DNA of 64,000 bases from Sorangium aterium. GTDB lineage: Bacteria > Myxococcota_A > Polyangia > Polyangiales > Polyangiaceae. Below the pieces are notes generated by a model. That model saw only the letters and a list, made by a program, of their open reading frames with translations. It was not told the DNA's origin and did no database searches. Made by a program: the position numbers and the translations under genes. This document shows positions 8,066 through 17,432 of this stretch, piece by piece. Numbering within the stretch: position 1 is the stretch's first letter; each line of letters begins with the position of its first letter. The stretch is taken from contig NZ_JAQNDK010000005.1 in NCBI RefSeq assembly GCF_028368935.1, forward strand, positions 558,001-622,000, in the 5' to 3' direction.

Positions 8066-9118
8066 ATGCCGAGACCAGGTGCTTATTCCGCTTTCCCCGC
8101 AGTCGCCTTGCTGTTCCTCGCTTGCTCGTCCGAGACAGGCTCACCCGGTACGGGAGGTGGCGGAGCCGGTCAGGCCACGGGCGGCGAAGGCGGAGCCCAC
8201 ACGTCTGCGAGCGCCGGGGAGACCACCTCGACAGGGGGAACGAGCGATGACGCCAGCGCCTCCAGCGGTGGCACGACCAGCGGCGGCACGACAGGTGGGT
8301 CGACCGGGGGCGGACCGCAGGCCGGGGCCGGCGGCACGGGGACCGGCGGCACGGAACCGCCGGCGGGCAACCCGAGCCCAGGCTGCGGCAAGTCGGGGCG
8401 GCCCGCGAGCGGAACGGTGAAGGTCGACAACGATCACATCTACACGTTCCCGGACAGCTACGATGGCAACACCCCTCTCCCCCTCCTGGTGGGGTTCCAC
8501 GCCTGCGGCAACCCGATCGACCAGTTCATCAACCTCACGCGGGGGTCGGCTTTCGAGACGGAGTACGTGCGCGCCGTGGGGAGGTCGTCGGACGGAGGTG
8601 GATGCTGGAACTACAACAGCGACATCGCCAAGGTCCTGCGAATCTACGACGACCTGATGGACAACTACTGCATCGACATGGACCGCGTGTTCGCCACCGG
8701 CCACAGCTCCGGCGCACAGATGATCGTGCAGATCTTGGCGCACAAGTCCGATGCCGAGCACATGAACTTCAGGGCGGTCGCGCCCGTCGCGGCCTCCGAT
8801 TACGGCGCGCTGCAGGTGTCCATGCCCGTGATGTACATCCAGGGCAAGAACGACACCGTCCGCGGGGGAGACGGGGCGAGCACGGTCGCGAGGTTCCGCT
8901 CCGCCAACATGTGCGAGATGAGCTCGACGCCGTATTCCGAGGTGATGGGCTGCCAGAGCAGCGGCAAGACGGTGAACCCCGGCTGCGTGTCCTACAGCGG
9001 CTGTTCGGAGCCGACGATCTGGTGCTCACACGACGACCCCTCGTACAGCAACACGAGCCACGGCGTGCCGTGTTTTGCCATCAAGGCGATGTACGACTTC
9101 TTCACGGGCATGCCGTAA
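8066..9118 (+). CDS. CE1-type esterase (feruloyl/acetylxylan or PHB depolymerase-like), lipoprotein
   Basis: This is a 350-residue exported alpha/beta-hydrolase. The N-terminal signal ends at LLFLAC, followed by a ~90-residue Gly/Thr/Ser linker. The catalytic domain starts near GCGKSGRPASGTVKV, typical of the LpqC/feruloyl-esterase branch of carbohydrate esterase family 1. The nucleophile is Ser214 in GHSSG. A distal SHGVPCF probably holds the catalytic His, and MPVMYIQGKNDTV the acid. Several Cys residues suggest disulfides. The promoter shared with two GH62 arabinofuranosidase genes supports action on feruloylated or acetylated arabinoxylan over polyhydroxybutyrate. The exact substrate is inferred. 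Confidence 0.85.
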   Translation: MPRPGAYSAFPAVALLFLACSSETGSPGTGGGGAGQATGGEGGAHTSASAGETTSTGGTSDDASASSGGTTSGGTTGGSTGGGPQAGAGGTGTGGTEPPAGNPSPGCGKSGRPASGTVKVDNDHIYTFPDSYDGNTPLPLLVGFHACGNPIDQFINLTRGSAFETEYVRAVGRSSDGGGCWNYNSDIAKVLRIYDDLMDNYCIDMDRVFATGHSSGAQMIVQILAHKSDAEHMNFRAVAPVAASDYGALQVSMPVMYIQGKNDTVRGGDGASTVARFRSANMCEMSSTPYSEVMGCQSSGKTVNPGCVSYSGCSEPTIWCSHDDPSYSNTSHGVPCFAIKAMYDFFTGMP

Positions 9119-9170
9119 GGACGCCCCAAGCCGCGATCGCGAGCGCCGCCTGCGGGCCGTCGCCCTGAGC

Positions 9171-9995
9171 TCACGGGTTCGGGGCAAACGCGACGCGGAC
9201 CATCACCGTGGCGGTGACACGGAGCTTGCCGGGCTCGACGGCGAAGGCGCCCGCGCCTCCCATTTCAGCCTTCATCTGCTGCGCATAGGCGAAACGCTCC
9301 GGTTGACCGACCGAGATCGACCGCAGCTCGACGATCCTGATGTTCGCCGCCTTGGCCACCGCCTTGGCGTTCGCCTGCGCGTCCTGCACGGCAGCCGCGA
9401 GGGCCGCCCGGCGCGCCTCGGTGGGGTCGCTCAGGAAGAAATCGAGCCCGCCGACGTCGTTGGCGCCCGAGGTCAGCGCGGCCTGGAGGATCTTCGAGCC
9501 TGCGGCCTGCAGCTCGGCCGGCGACGCGCCCCGCAGCGCGACGGAGAGCTGGTTGGAAGCCGAATAACCGATGATCCTGGGCTCGGTTACTTCCACGGGC
9601 GCCAGGCTCGACTCGTGGATCGGCGAGAGCGAGATATCGACCGTGCGGATCTCCAGCCCTGGGATGGCGAGGCCGCGCAGGGCGGCGAGCACGGCCTGCG
9701 ACCTGGTCGCGGCCTTGTCGCGCGCGGCCTCGAGCGTCTTTTCGCGGGCCTCGACGCCGATGCTCGTGCGCAACGAGTCCGCAGGCCTCGTGACCTCGCC
9801 GTTGCCGCCGATCGTGATGATCCGTTTCTCGGCGTTCTCCGTCGTGGCCTCGGGTTCCTCGGCTGCGAGGCTATCCGCTGCGGGGCGCTTGGCGGCGGGG
9901 CGCCCGGCGAGCGCGGTCGATGAAACGCATGTCATGAGCCCGAGCGCGAGCCCTGCGGTGAGGCTTTGCGTGAGGGTCGGCATAATAGGACGCAT
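9171..9995 (-). CDS. SIMPL-domain (DUF541) periplasmic protein
   Basis: The protein has 274 residues with a cleavable signal peptide (about 1-30, ending STALA) and one SIMPL/DUF541 domain: ITIGGNGEVTRPADSLRTSIGVEA, then a long helix EKTLEAARDKAATRS, and LTSGANDVGGLDFFLSDP. The family (E. coli YggE, mammalian SIMPL, Brucella BP26) forms periplasmic oligomers of unclear function linked to stress. GGAGGAGAA lies a few bases before the ATG at 9995. It is convergent with the esterase gene across a 52-bp gap. Confidence 0.9.
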   Translation of the reverse strand: MRPIMPTLTQSLTAGLALGLMTCVSSTALAGRPAAKRPAADSLAAEEPEATTENAEKRIITIGGNGEVTRPADSLRTSIGVEAREKTLEAARDKAATRSQAVLAALRGLAIPGLEIRTVDISLSPIHESSLAPVEVTEPRIIGYSASNQLSVALRGASPAELQAAGSKILQAALTSGANDVGGLDFFLSDPTEARRAALAAAVQDAQANAKAVAKAANIRIVELRSISVGQPERFAYAQQMKAEMGGAGAFAVEPGKLRVTATVMVRVAFAPNP

Positions 9996-10154
9996 CGCGA
10001 TTCTCCTCCTTCGAGCGGATCGGCTGCGCCCGGCAGCCGAGTTTGCTGTCAGCGTGCCGAATCTAGGGCCGAGGAGGCTCGACCGCGAGGGGCGGACTCA
10101 AGGGGCCTTCGCGTCTGTAAAGTACGGCGTCTGCCCGAGAGGCGCCCGCGCCGG

Positions 10155-11000
10155 TCAGGGCAAGGCGGTGGTGACCACCTCCTTGGTGGTCGCGGTGCTC
10201 TGGCCGGGGCGGTCGATACAGGACGGGTAGTACTGGCCGGCCCCGTTGAGAGTCTGGCAGACCCGGCTGCACGCTCCGACGATGCGGATCACCCCGCACT
10301 CCACGATCTGGCTCCCGGAGATCAGGTGGCCTGCGGCGCAGTCGCGCTGGTAGGCGCGCGAGTTGTCGACCGTCGCGCTGTTGTAGCAGGCGTTGATGTA
10401 GGGCTGCGCCGCGAACAGGTTGCCCCAGAAGGCCCCCTCGACGTCCGGATAATCGACGAGCTCCTGGCTGGAGGAGAGCGTCTTCAGCGGATCCCGCAGC
10501 GAGCGTGCGGAGAGGAGCACCGGTACTTGATAGTAGTTCACGCGCGCCGCCACGCAGCTGGAGACCATGCGCTGCCCGAGCTCGTCGAGCGGCCCGCTCG
10601 CCCAGGTCGGTGCGGTGCCGAGCAGCCCGGGGTAGCGCTCGTTGTGGATTTTGCCTTTGGAGTCCGTCCACGAGAAGGCGAAGGACTCCGTGCTCGTCAG
10701 GGCGCAGCTCGTCGCATAACGCACGAACTCGCGCGCCAGCGCGCCGCCCGGGCCGGGATCCCGGAGCGCGGCGAGGTTTTGCGCGCTGAGACCGTTGAGG
10801 TTCAAGGCGTTGAGGTTCAAGGCGTTGAGGTTCAAGGCGTTGAGGTTCAGGGCGTTGGCGCTGAGCGCGTTGCCGCTCAGGAGGGCCCCCTGGGATTCCC
10901 CCACTGGCTCATCCCACGCACCGATGTCCACCACCTCGGCGGCGCAGCCCGACAGCACCCCAGCCCAGCCAAGCACGATGAATGTCTGCCTGAGAGACAT
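10155..11000 (-). CDS. Lipoprotein with NALNL repeats
   Basis: This is a 281-residue lipoprotein. The signal MSLRQTFIVLGWAGVLSGC has lipobox LSGC. Residues ~42-70 are repeats of N-A-L-N-L/S-A-N-A-L pentads, similar to pentapeptide-like repeats in other myxobacterial lipoproteins. A ~200-residue Cys-containing domain follows (YATSCALTS, SSCVAARVNYYQVPVLLSARS, YQRDCAAGHLISGSQIVECG), probably stabilised by disulfides. I recognise no enzymatic family. I place the start at 11000, where GGGGGGAACCC precedes the ATG and the signal peptide begins, not at an upstream in-frame codon. Confidence 0.75.
   Translation of the reverse strand: MSLRQTFIVLGWAGVLSGCAAEVVDIGAWDEPVGESQGALLSGNALSANALNLNALNLNALNLNALNLNGLSAQNLAALRDPGPGGALAREFVRYATSCALTSTESFAFSWTDSKGKIHNERYPGLLGTAPTWASGPLDELGQRMVSSCVAARVNYYQVPVLLSARSLRDPLKTLSSSQELVDYPDVEGAFWGNLFAAQPYINACYNSATVDNSRAYQRDCAAGHLISGSQIVECGVIRIVGACSRVCQTLNGAGQYYPSCIDRPGQSTATTKEVVTTALP
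10794..10853 (-). repeat. Four 15-bp tandem repeats encoding NALNL
   Basis: GTTGAGGTTCAAGGC (plus strand) occurs three times perfectly at 10794, 10809 and 10824, and once with a single change at 10839. It continues into degenerate units. The repeats encode the N-A-L-N-L pentads near the N-terminus of the lipoprotein. Near-identity at DNA level implies recent expansion or slippage. Gains and losses of 15 bp keep the frame. Confidence 0.9.
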
Positions 11001-11142
11001 GGGTTCCCCCCCATTTCTGGCGTATGACCCGGCGGCTCCCTGCGCGCGGCGCCCGAGCGCGGGCTCACCAACCATTGCCCATAGGTTTGCTATGGGCTCA
11101 ATATTCTACCTTTCCCGCATTGTCGCGCCCGTGCAAGGTGAT

Positions 11143-14100
11143 TCAGCGGCGGCGAGGGTGGGTGTCCGGGGCGTCCGGTTCTGTCAGCTCTGTCAGCTCT
11201 GTCAGCTCCGTCAGCTCCGCGTGCCAGCGACGGAGGCGATTGCCCATGACGGTCGGAATGGTGGAGGCGGCAGCGAGGGCGCGTTCGAGCCGAGACCGGG
11301 CATCGACGTGCCGGCCGCGGCGGAAGGCGGCGAGGGCCCGCGCCTCGAGCACCTCGATCCGCTCCTGCCCTACAGAGCAGCGCGCGGAGCGCTCCTCGAG
11401 CGCGGCCCACGCGGCGTGGTCGTCGTCGCGGGTCGCGAGCTCGATCATCGAGCAGAGCACGTCTTCCGAAGGCTTCAGCGCCTCGCCGCCGGCTTCCTCC
11501 TGCGCCGCTCGGAGCCGCAGGGCGATCCCGCGAGCGCCCGCCTCGTCGCCCTGGTAGAGCCGCAGGCGCGCGGTCAGCAGCGCCACGGCGACCGGCGCGT
11601 GGCGCTCGCCGCAGCGCGGCGCTATCGCCTGGACGGCATGCGCATGCGGCGCCGCAGCCTCGAGATCATCCATCAGATACAGGTACTCGGCGAGGTTGAA
11701 GTGGCCGATGAGCTCGAGCGCTGGCTGGCCGAGGTCGTGCCCGAGCGCGATGGTGCGCTCGCAATCGGCGATCATCCCGGCGCGGTCGCCCTGGAGGGCG
11801 CGCACGAGCCCGCGGTTGTTCAGCGCTGCGCCGAGGTGCATGAGATCGCTGCGCTCCTCGCAGCTGAGGATCACCGCGTCGAGGCCCCGCGCCGCCTCGT
11901 CGACCCGGCCGAGGCTGGCCAGGATGAAGCCGAGCATCAGCCGGGCGATGATGTGCGTCTCGTGGCCCTCGTCCCCGAGCCGCGCAGCTTGCGCCGCGGC
12001 GCGCGACAGCACCGCGGCGGCGTCGTCCTCGCGGTCGGCGCGGTGGAGCGAGCGGCCCACGCCGAGGAGCAGGCGCGCGCCGAGCAGGGGTGAGGCCACC
12101 CAGTCGGCGAGGCGCTCGGCGGCCTCGACCCGCCAGCTTGCCTCCCGGTACTCGCCCATCCAGTCGAGGATCATGGCCTCATCGAGGAGGAGCTCGATCT
12201 CCGCCCCCGGCTCCGACACCGCGGCCGCGTCGTCGCGCGCCGCGGCGAGATCGGCGAGGGCCTCCGTGTGGCGCCCGAGCCGGAAGCGAGCGAGGCCCCG
12301 CGCGTGGCGCGCCGCAGGGAGCAGCGCGCCGAGCAGCGCCTCGGCGCGCCCGTAGCAGCCCTCGGCGTCGAGGTACGCCCGGCGCGCGGCCGCGAGCTCG
12401 GCGCCTCGGACGAGCAGCGACGCCGCCCGGGCGGTCAGGCCGCCGCGCTCGCAGTGCGCCGCGAGCACCAGCGGATCGGCCTCGCCCGCGGCCTCGAGCC
12501 ACTCGGCGGCGAGGCGGTGGCCGAGCGCTCGATCCTCCTCGGTGAGCTGCGCATAAGCGCCCTCGCGCAGGAGCGCCTGGCGGAAGGCATACTCCTCCTC
12601 GCCCGGGAAGCGGCCCTCGCGGCGGCGGACGCAGAGCTCCCCGGTGACGAGCGCCGCGAGGTGATCCGCGAGCGAAGCGGCGTCGCCGCCGAGCAGGTGC
12701 GCGACGGCGCCTCGCCAGAACACCTCGCCGAGCACGCTGGCGGCGCGCAGGATCCGGCGCGCGGGGGGCGGGAGCGCCTCCAGCCGGACCTGCACCATCG
12801 CCACGACGGTGTCGGGCAGCGCGTCGCCCCGGCCCTCCGCCGTCGCGCGGATCAGCTCCTCGAGGAAGAAGGGCTGCCCCTCGGACTGCGTGACCAGGCG
12901 ATCGACGAGCGCCCCGTCGGCCGCGTCGCCCAGCGCCTCCCGCGTGAGCTGCGCGCACGCCCTCGGCGAGAGCTGCCTGAGGCAGAGCTCCTGCCGCCCG
13001 CGCTCGGCCCAGAGATCGGGGTAGGCCTGCTTGATCTCGGGGCGCGCCGTGGCGAGCACGACGAGCGGCTGATCCGAGAGCTCGCGCAGCGCCGTGTCGA
13101 TGGCCGCGACCGAGGCGCGATCGGCCCAGTGCACGTCCTCCAGCGCGAGCACCACCGGCTGGGCCGCGCACTCGGCGCGCAGAAAATCGCGCAGCGCGCG
13201 CTGCATCTGCTCGCCGAGCAGCTCGGGATCCTGCCGGGCGGCGCGGAGCGGGAGGCTGTCCGCGTCGGGGAAGCGGACCCCGGCGAGCTCGCCGAGGAAC
13301 TCCTCGATCCGGCGCCGCTCCGCCTCGGGCACGCGGCGGGCGACGCGGGCCCGGAGGAGCGCGCGCCGCTCCTCGATGGGCTCGCCGCCCTTGATCCCCG
13401 CCGCGCCCCGGATCACCTCCGCGAGCAGGCCGCCGATGGAGCCCGCGCGCAGCGGATCCCCGAGCCCCGCCCAGATCTCCGCGGGCGCGCCGGCGCGCCG
13501 GAGCGCCGCGAGGTGCTCCTGGAGCAGGCGGGACTTGCCCATGCCCGCGGCGCCGATGACGAGCACCGCCCGGGCGGCGGGCTCGCCGGCGCAGGCGGCG
13601 AACGTCTGCTCCAGCAGGCGGAGCTCGTGATCGCGGCCGACGCAGGGCGTGGGCCTGCCGAGGAGCGGGCGCAACGGCTCGGCGGCGTTGCGCTCGCCGC
13701 GAAGCTCGACGGCGCCGGACGTGGTGATCGCGGCCTCGAAGCGGGTCTCGAGCAGCCCGGCGGTCGTCTTGTCGAGGAGGATCTGCGGCGCGCCCGCGCC
13801 GCCCGCGCTCCGGAGCAGCCCCGCCGCGCGCTGGATGGCGTCGCCGACCGGCAGGCCGCGCCCGAGCTCGCCCCAGCCGACCGTGATCGCGATCGGGCGC
13901 TCGGGGACGCGCTCCCGCAGCGCCAGCGCGCAGCGCGCGAGCTGCGCGGCGACGTCGGTGGGCACGTGCGGGCGGCCGACGATGAGCACCGCCGTACCGT
14001 CGGCGAGCAGCTCCAGGCGCCCCTCGAAGCGGGCGGCGACCTCCCGGAGCGCGCCGGCGTCCGCGTCCACGTCGCAGACCGAGAGGGTGGCGTCCAGCGC

Positions 14101-15012
14101 GGACGCTGGCGCGCGGCCGATCACCGCGACGCCGTGGAAGCGGCGCTCGCTGCTCGTGAGGGCGGAGCTCGCCGGCGCCGGGAGCGACCCGGCCTGGACC
14201 TCCTGCGCCGCGAGCGCGGCGTGGGCCGCGGCCCCGTCGCGCGGGCGCCGCGCCGGATCCTTCTCGAGCATCTGCGAGAGCAGCGCGTCGAGCCACGGGG
14301 GCGCGCCGGGGCAGCGGTCCGACAAGCGCGGCGGTTCGTCGAAGATGATCCTGGCGAGGAGGGCGACGAGGTGATCTGCCTGGAACGGCGGCGCGCCGGT
14401 GACGCACTGGAAGAGCACGCAGCCGAGCGAGAAGATGTCCGCTGGGGCGCCGACCTCATCGCCGCTGCGCGCCTGCTCCGGGGCCATGTAGTCGGGCGTG
14501 CCGACCAGCACCCCGGCGCCGGTGATCGGCGCCATGTCCGGGAAACGGGCGACCCCGAAATCGAGGAGCTTGGGCTCCTCGATCCGGCCGCCGACGAGGA
14601 AGATGTTCGCCGGCTTGAGATCGCGGTGGACGATCCCGAGCGCGTGGGCGGCGCCCAGGGCCGCGGAGACGCGCGCCCCGAGCTCCACGGCCTCGGCGAC
14701 CGTGAGCCGCCGACGCGAGAGGAGCCGGGAGAGGTCCTCTCCCTCCAGCCACTCCATGACCAGAAAGGGCGTGCTCTCGCGCGCGGCGCTGTAGGCGACG
14801 TACCGGACGATCCCGGGGTGTGTGAGACGGGCAAGGAGCTCCGCCTCCCGCGCGAAGCGCGCGAGGTGGTGCGGCGACGGATCGTGCAGCACCTTGGCGG
14901 CGACCCGCCTTCCGGTGGTGACGTCAAAGGCGCGGTAGACCGCGCCCATCCCCCCGGTCTCCGCGAGCGCTTCGACCCGGAAGCGCCCCCCCAAGAGCTC
15001 CCCCGTGCGCAC
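11143..15012 (-). CDS. Ser/Thr protein kinase fused to AAA ATPase and TPR array
   Basis: This is a 1289-residue signalling protein. The kinase domain (about 1-270) has a Gly-rich loop (GGMGAVYRAF), Lys40, catalytic HRDLKPAN with Asp131 and DFG at Asp151. A ~170-residue segment follows that may be a degenerate nucleotide-cyclase-like domain (VCDVDADAGALREVAARFEG). A STAND-like ATPase has Walker A GAAGMGKS near residue 488 and Walker B-like VVLALEDVHWAD. The C-terminal ~450 residues are helical TPR-like repeats. The family is common in myxobacteria and resembles PknK/AcoK-type regulators, but no DNA-binding domain is seen. It is probably cytoplasmic. The C-terminus carries an LTE tandem repeat. 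Confidence 0.9.
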   Translation of the reverse strand: MRTGELLGGRFRVEALAETGGMGAVYRAFDVTTGRRVAAKVLHDPSPHHLARFAREAELLARLTHPGIVRYVAYSAARESTPFLVMEWLEGEDLSRLLSRRRLTVAEAVELGARVSAALGAAHALGIVHRDLKPANIFLVGGRIEEPKLLDFGVARFPDMAPITGAGVLVGTPDYMAPEQARSGDEVGAPADIFSLGCVLFQCVTGAPPFQADHLVALLARIIFDEPPRLSDRCPGAPPWLDALLSQMLEKDPARRPRDGAAAHAALAAQEVQAGSLPAPASSALTSSERRFHGVAVIGRAPASALDATLSVCDVDADAGALREVAARFEGRLELLADGTAVLIVGRPHVPTDVAAQLARCALALRERVPERPIAITVGWGELGRGLPVGDAIQRAAGLLRSAGGAGAPQILLDKTTAGLLETRFEAAITTSGAVELRGERNAAEPLRPLLGRPTPCVGRDHELRLLEQTFAACAGEPAARAVLVIGAAGMGKSRLLQEHLAALRRAGAPAEIWAGLGDPLRAGSIGGLLAEVIRGAAGIKGGEPIEERRALLRARVARRVPEAERRRIEEFLGELAGVRFPDADSLPLRAARQDPELLGEQMQRALRDFLRAECAAQPVVLALEDVHWADRASVAAIDTALRELSDQPLVVLATARPEIKQAYPDLWAERGRQELCLRQLSPRACAQLTREALGDAADGALVDRLVTQSEGQPFFLEELIRATAEGRGDALPDTVVAMVQVRLEALPPPARRILRAASVLGEVFWRGAVAHLLGGDAASLADHLAALVTGELCVRRREGRFPGEEEYAFRQALLREGAYAQLTEEDRALGHRLAAEWLEAAGEADPLVLAAHCERGGLTARAASLLVRGAELAAARRAYLDAEGCYGRAEALLGALLPAARHARGLARFRLGRHTEALADLAAARDDAAAVSEPGAEIELLLDEAMILDWMGEYREASWRVEAAERLADWVASPLLGARLLLGVGRSLHRADREDDAAAVLSRAAAQAARLGDEGHETHIIARLMLGFILASLGRVDEAARGLDAVILSCEERSDLMHLGAALNNRGLVRALQGDRAGMIADCERTIALGHDLGQPALELIGHFNLAEYLYLMDDLEAAAPHAHAVQAIAPRCGERHAPVAVALLTARLRLYQGDEAGARGIALRLRAAQEEAGGEALKPSEDVLCSMIELATRDDDHAAWAALEERSARCSVGQERIEVLEARALAAFRRGRHVDARSRLERALAAASTIPTVMGNRLRRWHAELTELTELTELTEPDAPDTHPRRR
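11180..11215 (-). repeat. Four 9-bp tandem repeats at the kinase C-terminus
   Basis: TCTGTCAGC is present three times and TCCGTCAGC once, consecutively, encoding the LTELTELTELTE stretch a few residues before the stop of the kinase gene. It is in frame and probably a slippage-derived tail. Confidence 0.85.
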
Positions 15013-15156
15013 CGCTCAAGGATAGACGGAGAATGCCGTTCGTCCAGCGATCCCCTGGATTCAGGCTGCGGATCCTGCGCGCGCGGCGCCCCGGACGCAT
15101 CGATGGTTTGCCCCGATTCCGACCCGGGCCGATGCCGGCCCGGGCTCGCCGGGGAG

Positions 15157-15178
15157 GCGCCGATCGAGAGATCGGCGC
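15157..15178 (-). terminator. Hairpin between GH62-1 and the kinase gene
   Basis: GCGCCGATC and GATCGGCGC form a perfect 9-bp stem with a GAGA tetraloop, located about 47 bases beyond the GH62-1 stop in its direction of transcription. No T-tract is present. It probably separates the GH62 transcript from the downstream kinase gene. Confidence 0.5.
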
Positions 15179-15224
15179 TTCTGCCTGGACGTCCCTTACC
15201 GAGAGCTCGAGGAGGGGCGCGGCG

Positions 15225-16535
15225 TCACTTCTCGAGCGTGATCAGACCCAGCTTGTACGGCAATCTTTCGTAAGCCCCTCCGGCGTTCGGATCCCTGCCC
15301 TGGTAGAGGAACTGCATGTTGCACGCGTTGATGGTCATTCGCTCGTCGCTCCCGGAGCGGATCATCTCACCATGGCTGATGTCGTCGCTCCAGTCCCCGC
15401 CTTCGAACGTCACGTTGGCAGGGCCGGCGAAGGGCTTCTGCTTGGTGTCCGCCAGGGGAGCCCAGGGGCCGTCGAGGCTCTCGGAGGTCCACGACCTGAA
15501 GAAGCGAGGGCTGTTGTCGAACGCCTCCACCATGAGCAGGTACTTGTTCGTGCCATCCACCTTGTAGACGTTGCTGGCCTCGAACAGGAGCCCCTGGCTG
15601 GGAGCCGTCATGACGGTCTCGTACCCATCGAAGGCCGGGAACTTGTCGATGCTGACCTTGGAGCGGTAGAGCTTCCCGTCGTCCCGCGAGAAGAACAGAT
15701 GGCAGTTCTTGTCGTCGCAGATGTTCCAGAAGTCCAGCGCGCCAAGGGTGTTCCCCATCTGGCCTGGCTCGCCCTTGAGCAGCGCCTGGGGCCGGCTCCA
15801 GCCGTTGGGGTTGTTGATGTCGTCGTTGGTCGAGTACCGGCCGTTCCACTGGAAGATGAGGTACCACTTGTTGTGCGGCCGGAAGAAGAAGACCTGGGGC
15901 GCGACCGTGCCGCCGGTGGGCCAGTTCGCCATGTGCTGCTGCTGCGCGGAGTTCGCCTGAGCGAAGTCGGTGAAGTTCGAATACATGGAGCTCCACCCCC
16001 CGTTGCCCGTGGTGTCGTACACGGTGGCAAATACGTGGTACTTGCCGTCGTGGAACACGATCGTCGGGTCCTTGACGGATGCCCAGGTGCGGCCGGCAGG
16101 CGGCTTGGGGCTGATCACCGGAGGCCCCGACTTCCACTTGAACGTGGTGGGCAGGTCGCAGGTCACGGGCGGCGAGCCGCCCGCGCCCGCGCCGCCGCCG
16201 CCGTCCCCCGGAGCGCCGCCGCTCCCCCCGGTCCCACCCGTCGGGTCGCCGCCCGTGCCCGGGTCGCTTCCGCTGCTCGTGCTCGTGCTCGTGCTCGTGC
16301 CGGGGCCTGATCCACCCGTGCCGCTTGTGCTCGTGCTCGCGCCCGCGCCTGTCGTGCTGCTGGCGCTCGTCGTCGGGTTCTCCGAGCCACCCGTACCACC
16401 ACCGGTGGGCTGCTCGTCCCCCGTGTCGCTGGCGCAACCGGCGAGCGCGGCGAGCACACAGCCGAGGGCAGACAAACGAAGGAGGGAACGGGACGGAGTC
16501 AAAGATTGGCGAGGCAAATCGAAGGGAGTGATCAT
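15225..16535 (-). CDS. GH62 alpha-L-arabinofuranosidase, copy 1, lipoprotein
   Basis: The protein has 436 residues. The signal LLRLSALGCVLAALAGC predicts a lipoprotein. A ~75-residue Ser/Thr/Gly linker follows, then a complete GH62 five-bladed propeller of ~310 residues starting at LPTTFKWKSGPPVISPK. Typical GH62 landmarks are VKDPTIVFHDGKYHVFATVY, APQVFFFRPHNKWYLIFQW, FWNICDDKNCHLFFSRDDGKLYRSK and the C-terminal DDISHGEMIRSG. The family removes arabinose side chains from arabinoxylan. The start has CTGGAGACCAG upstream. The gene is nearly duplicated at 20439-21707 and carries the shared operator-promoter. Confidence 0.93.
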   Translation of the reverse strand: MITPFDLPRQSLTPSRSLLRLSALGCVLAALAGCASDTGDEQPTGGGTGGSENPTTSASSTTGAGASTSTSGTGGSGPGTSTSTSTSSGSDPGTGGDPTGGTGGSGGAPGDGGGGAGAGGSPPVTCDLPTTFKWKSGPPVISPKPPAGRTWASVKDPTIVFHDGKYHVFATVYDTTGNGGWSSMYSNFTDFAQANSAQQQHMANWPTGGTVAPQVFFFRPHNKWYLIFQWNGRYSTNDDINNPNGWSRPQALLKGEPGQMGNTLGALDFWNICDDKNCHLFFSRDDGKLYRSKVSIDKFPAFDGYETVMTAPSQGLLFEASNVYKVDGTNKYLLMVEAFDNSPRFFRSWTSESLDGPWAPLADTKQKPFAGPANVTFEGGDWSDDISHGEMIRSGSDERMTINACNMQFLYQGRDPNAGGAYERLPYKLGLITLEK

Positions 16536-16678
16536 GCTGGTCTCCAGAGGGATGCCCGATCGGGCAGCGAGCTCCTCAGAGCCCGACTGTCAAGGTTGAC
16601 GCGCACGAGGACGAGGACGAAGGGCCCGGTGCCGCATGGCGGCCTACCCAGGGCAAAGCGGAGGGATCTCCGAGCCAA

Positions 16679-16707
16679 ATTGTGAGCGCTCACATCTACG
16701 GCGTCAA
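16679..16707 (-). promoter_or_regulatory. Promoter with embedded palindromic operator, copy 2 (GH62-1)
   Basis: On the minus strand TTGACG (16702-16707) is separated by 17 bp from CACAAT (16679-16684). The perfect palindrome TGTGAGCGCTCACA (16681-16694) covers the -10 side of the spacer. The operator lies ~145 bp before the GH62-1 start codon. The layout is identical to the elements at 7841 and 21846. Repression by a LacI-type protein released by a sugar inducer is the likely mechanism. Confidence 0.75.
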
Positions 16708-16785
16708 TTGAAAACCGGCGCGCGGGACTCGCCGGCCACGATGCCGATCGCCGGAAATTCCTCAGAACGCGCTCCCGGCGTCGCT

Positions 16786-17432
16786 CTACCAGGCATCGAC
16801 GATCAGGGCGATTGGCTCGCCCGGTCCGTGCACGCCCTGAATCAGGATGCCCTCCACGTCGGCCGTCTTGGATGGCCCCGTGCACCAGACCACGTAGGGG
16901 TCGCCGCCGAGCGCGGAGATTGCGGCGCCGAGCGGAAACCCCCCATCGGAGGAGCACCCGCGCCCGGGCCGAACGCCGCCTTCGCTCGATCGCGGAGGCG
17001 CACGAGCAGCTCCTCGATGGGGATGTCGACCGGGCAGACCTCGTGACAGGCACCGCACAGGCTCGAGGCGCGCGGCAAGTCGGCGTAGCTCGGGAACTCG
17101 CTGCCCGCGAGCAGCGGCGACAGGACGGCTCCGACGGGTCCCGGATACACGCGCGGTAAGCGTGCCCGCTCGCCTGCCGGTAGACGGGGCAGACGTTCAG
17201 GCGCGCGCCGCAGCGGACGCAGCGCAAGATCTCGCGACAGTCGCTCGCCAGCACGCTCGTCCGGCCATTCCACGGTCACGCCCGCGTGCTCGAGCACCTC
17301 CACGGTCGCGGCTGCGATGTCGTCGAAGAACGCATCGCACAGGCACGTCGCCATGAGCAGCACCGTTCTCGGGGCGTCCGGCCGCGGACGCGACGGGCGG
17401 CCCGGCGTCGAGCGCGGCGTGGCCGCCGTCAT
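16786..17432 (-). pseudogene. Decayed lutABC (L-lactate oxidation) remnant
   Basis: Three pieces of the L-lactate utilisation operon lie collinearly in different frames. First is a LutA N-terminus ([15 protein letters not shown], to about 17255). Second is the central part of LutB ([20 protein letters not shown], then after a one-base loss [14 protein letters not shown] and [21 protein letters not shown]). Third is the LutC C-terminus ([19 protein letters not shown] and IQGVHGPGEP), ending at 16786. The rest of LutA, both ends of LutB and most of LutC are missing. One ferredoxin Cys is Arg (CGAR). The LutA ATG directly abuts the FAH-family stop codon, so the genes were once coupled. Confidence 0.8.

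Noticed and set aside
12268-15273. A plus-strand open frame of ~1000 codons opposite the kinase gene
   Set aside because: The minus-strand kinase/ATPase/TPR protein carries every catalytic motif. The plus frame has none.
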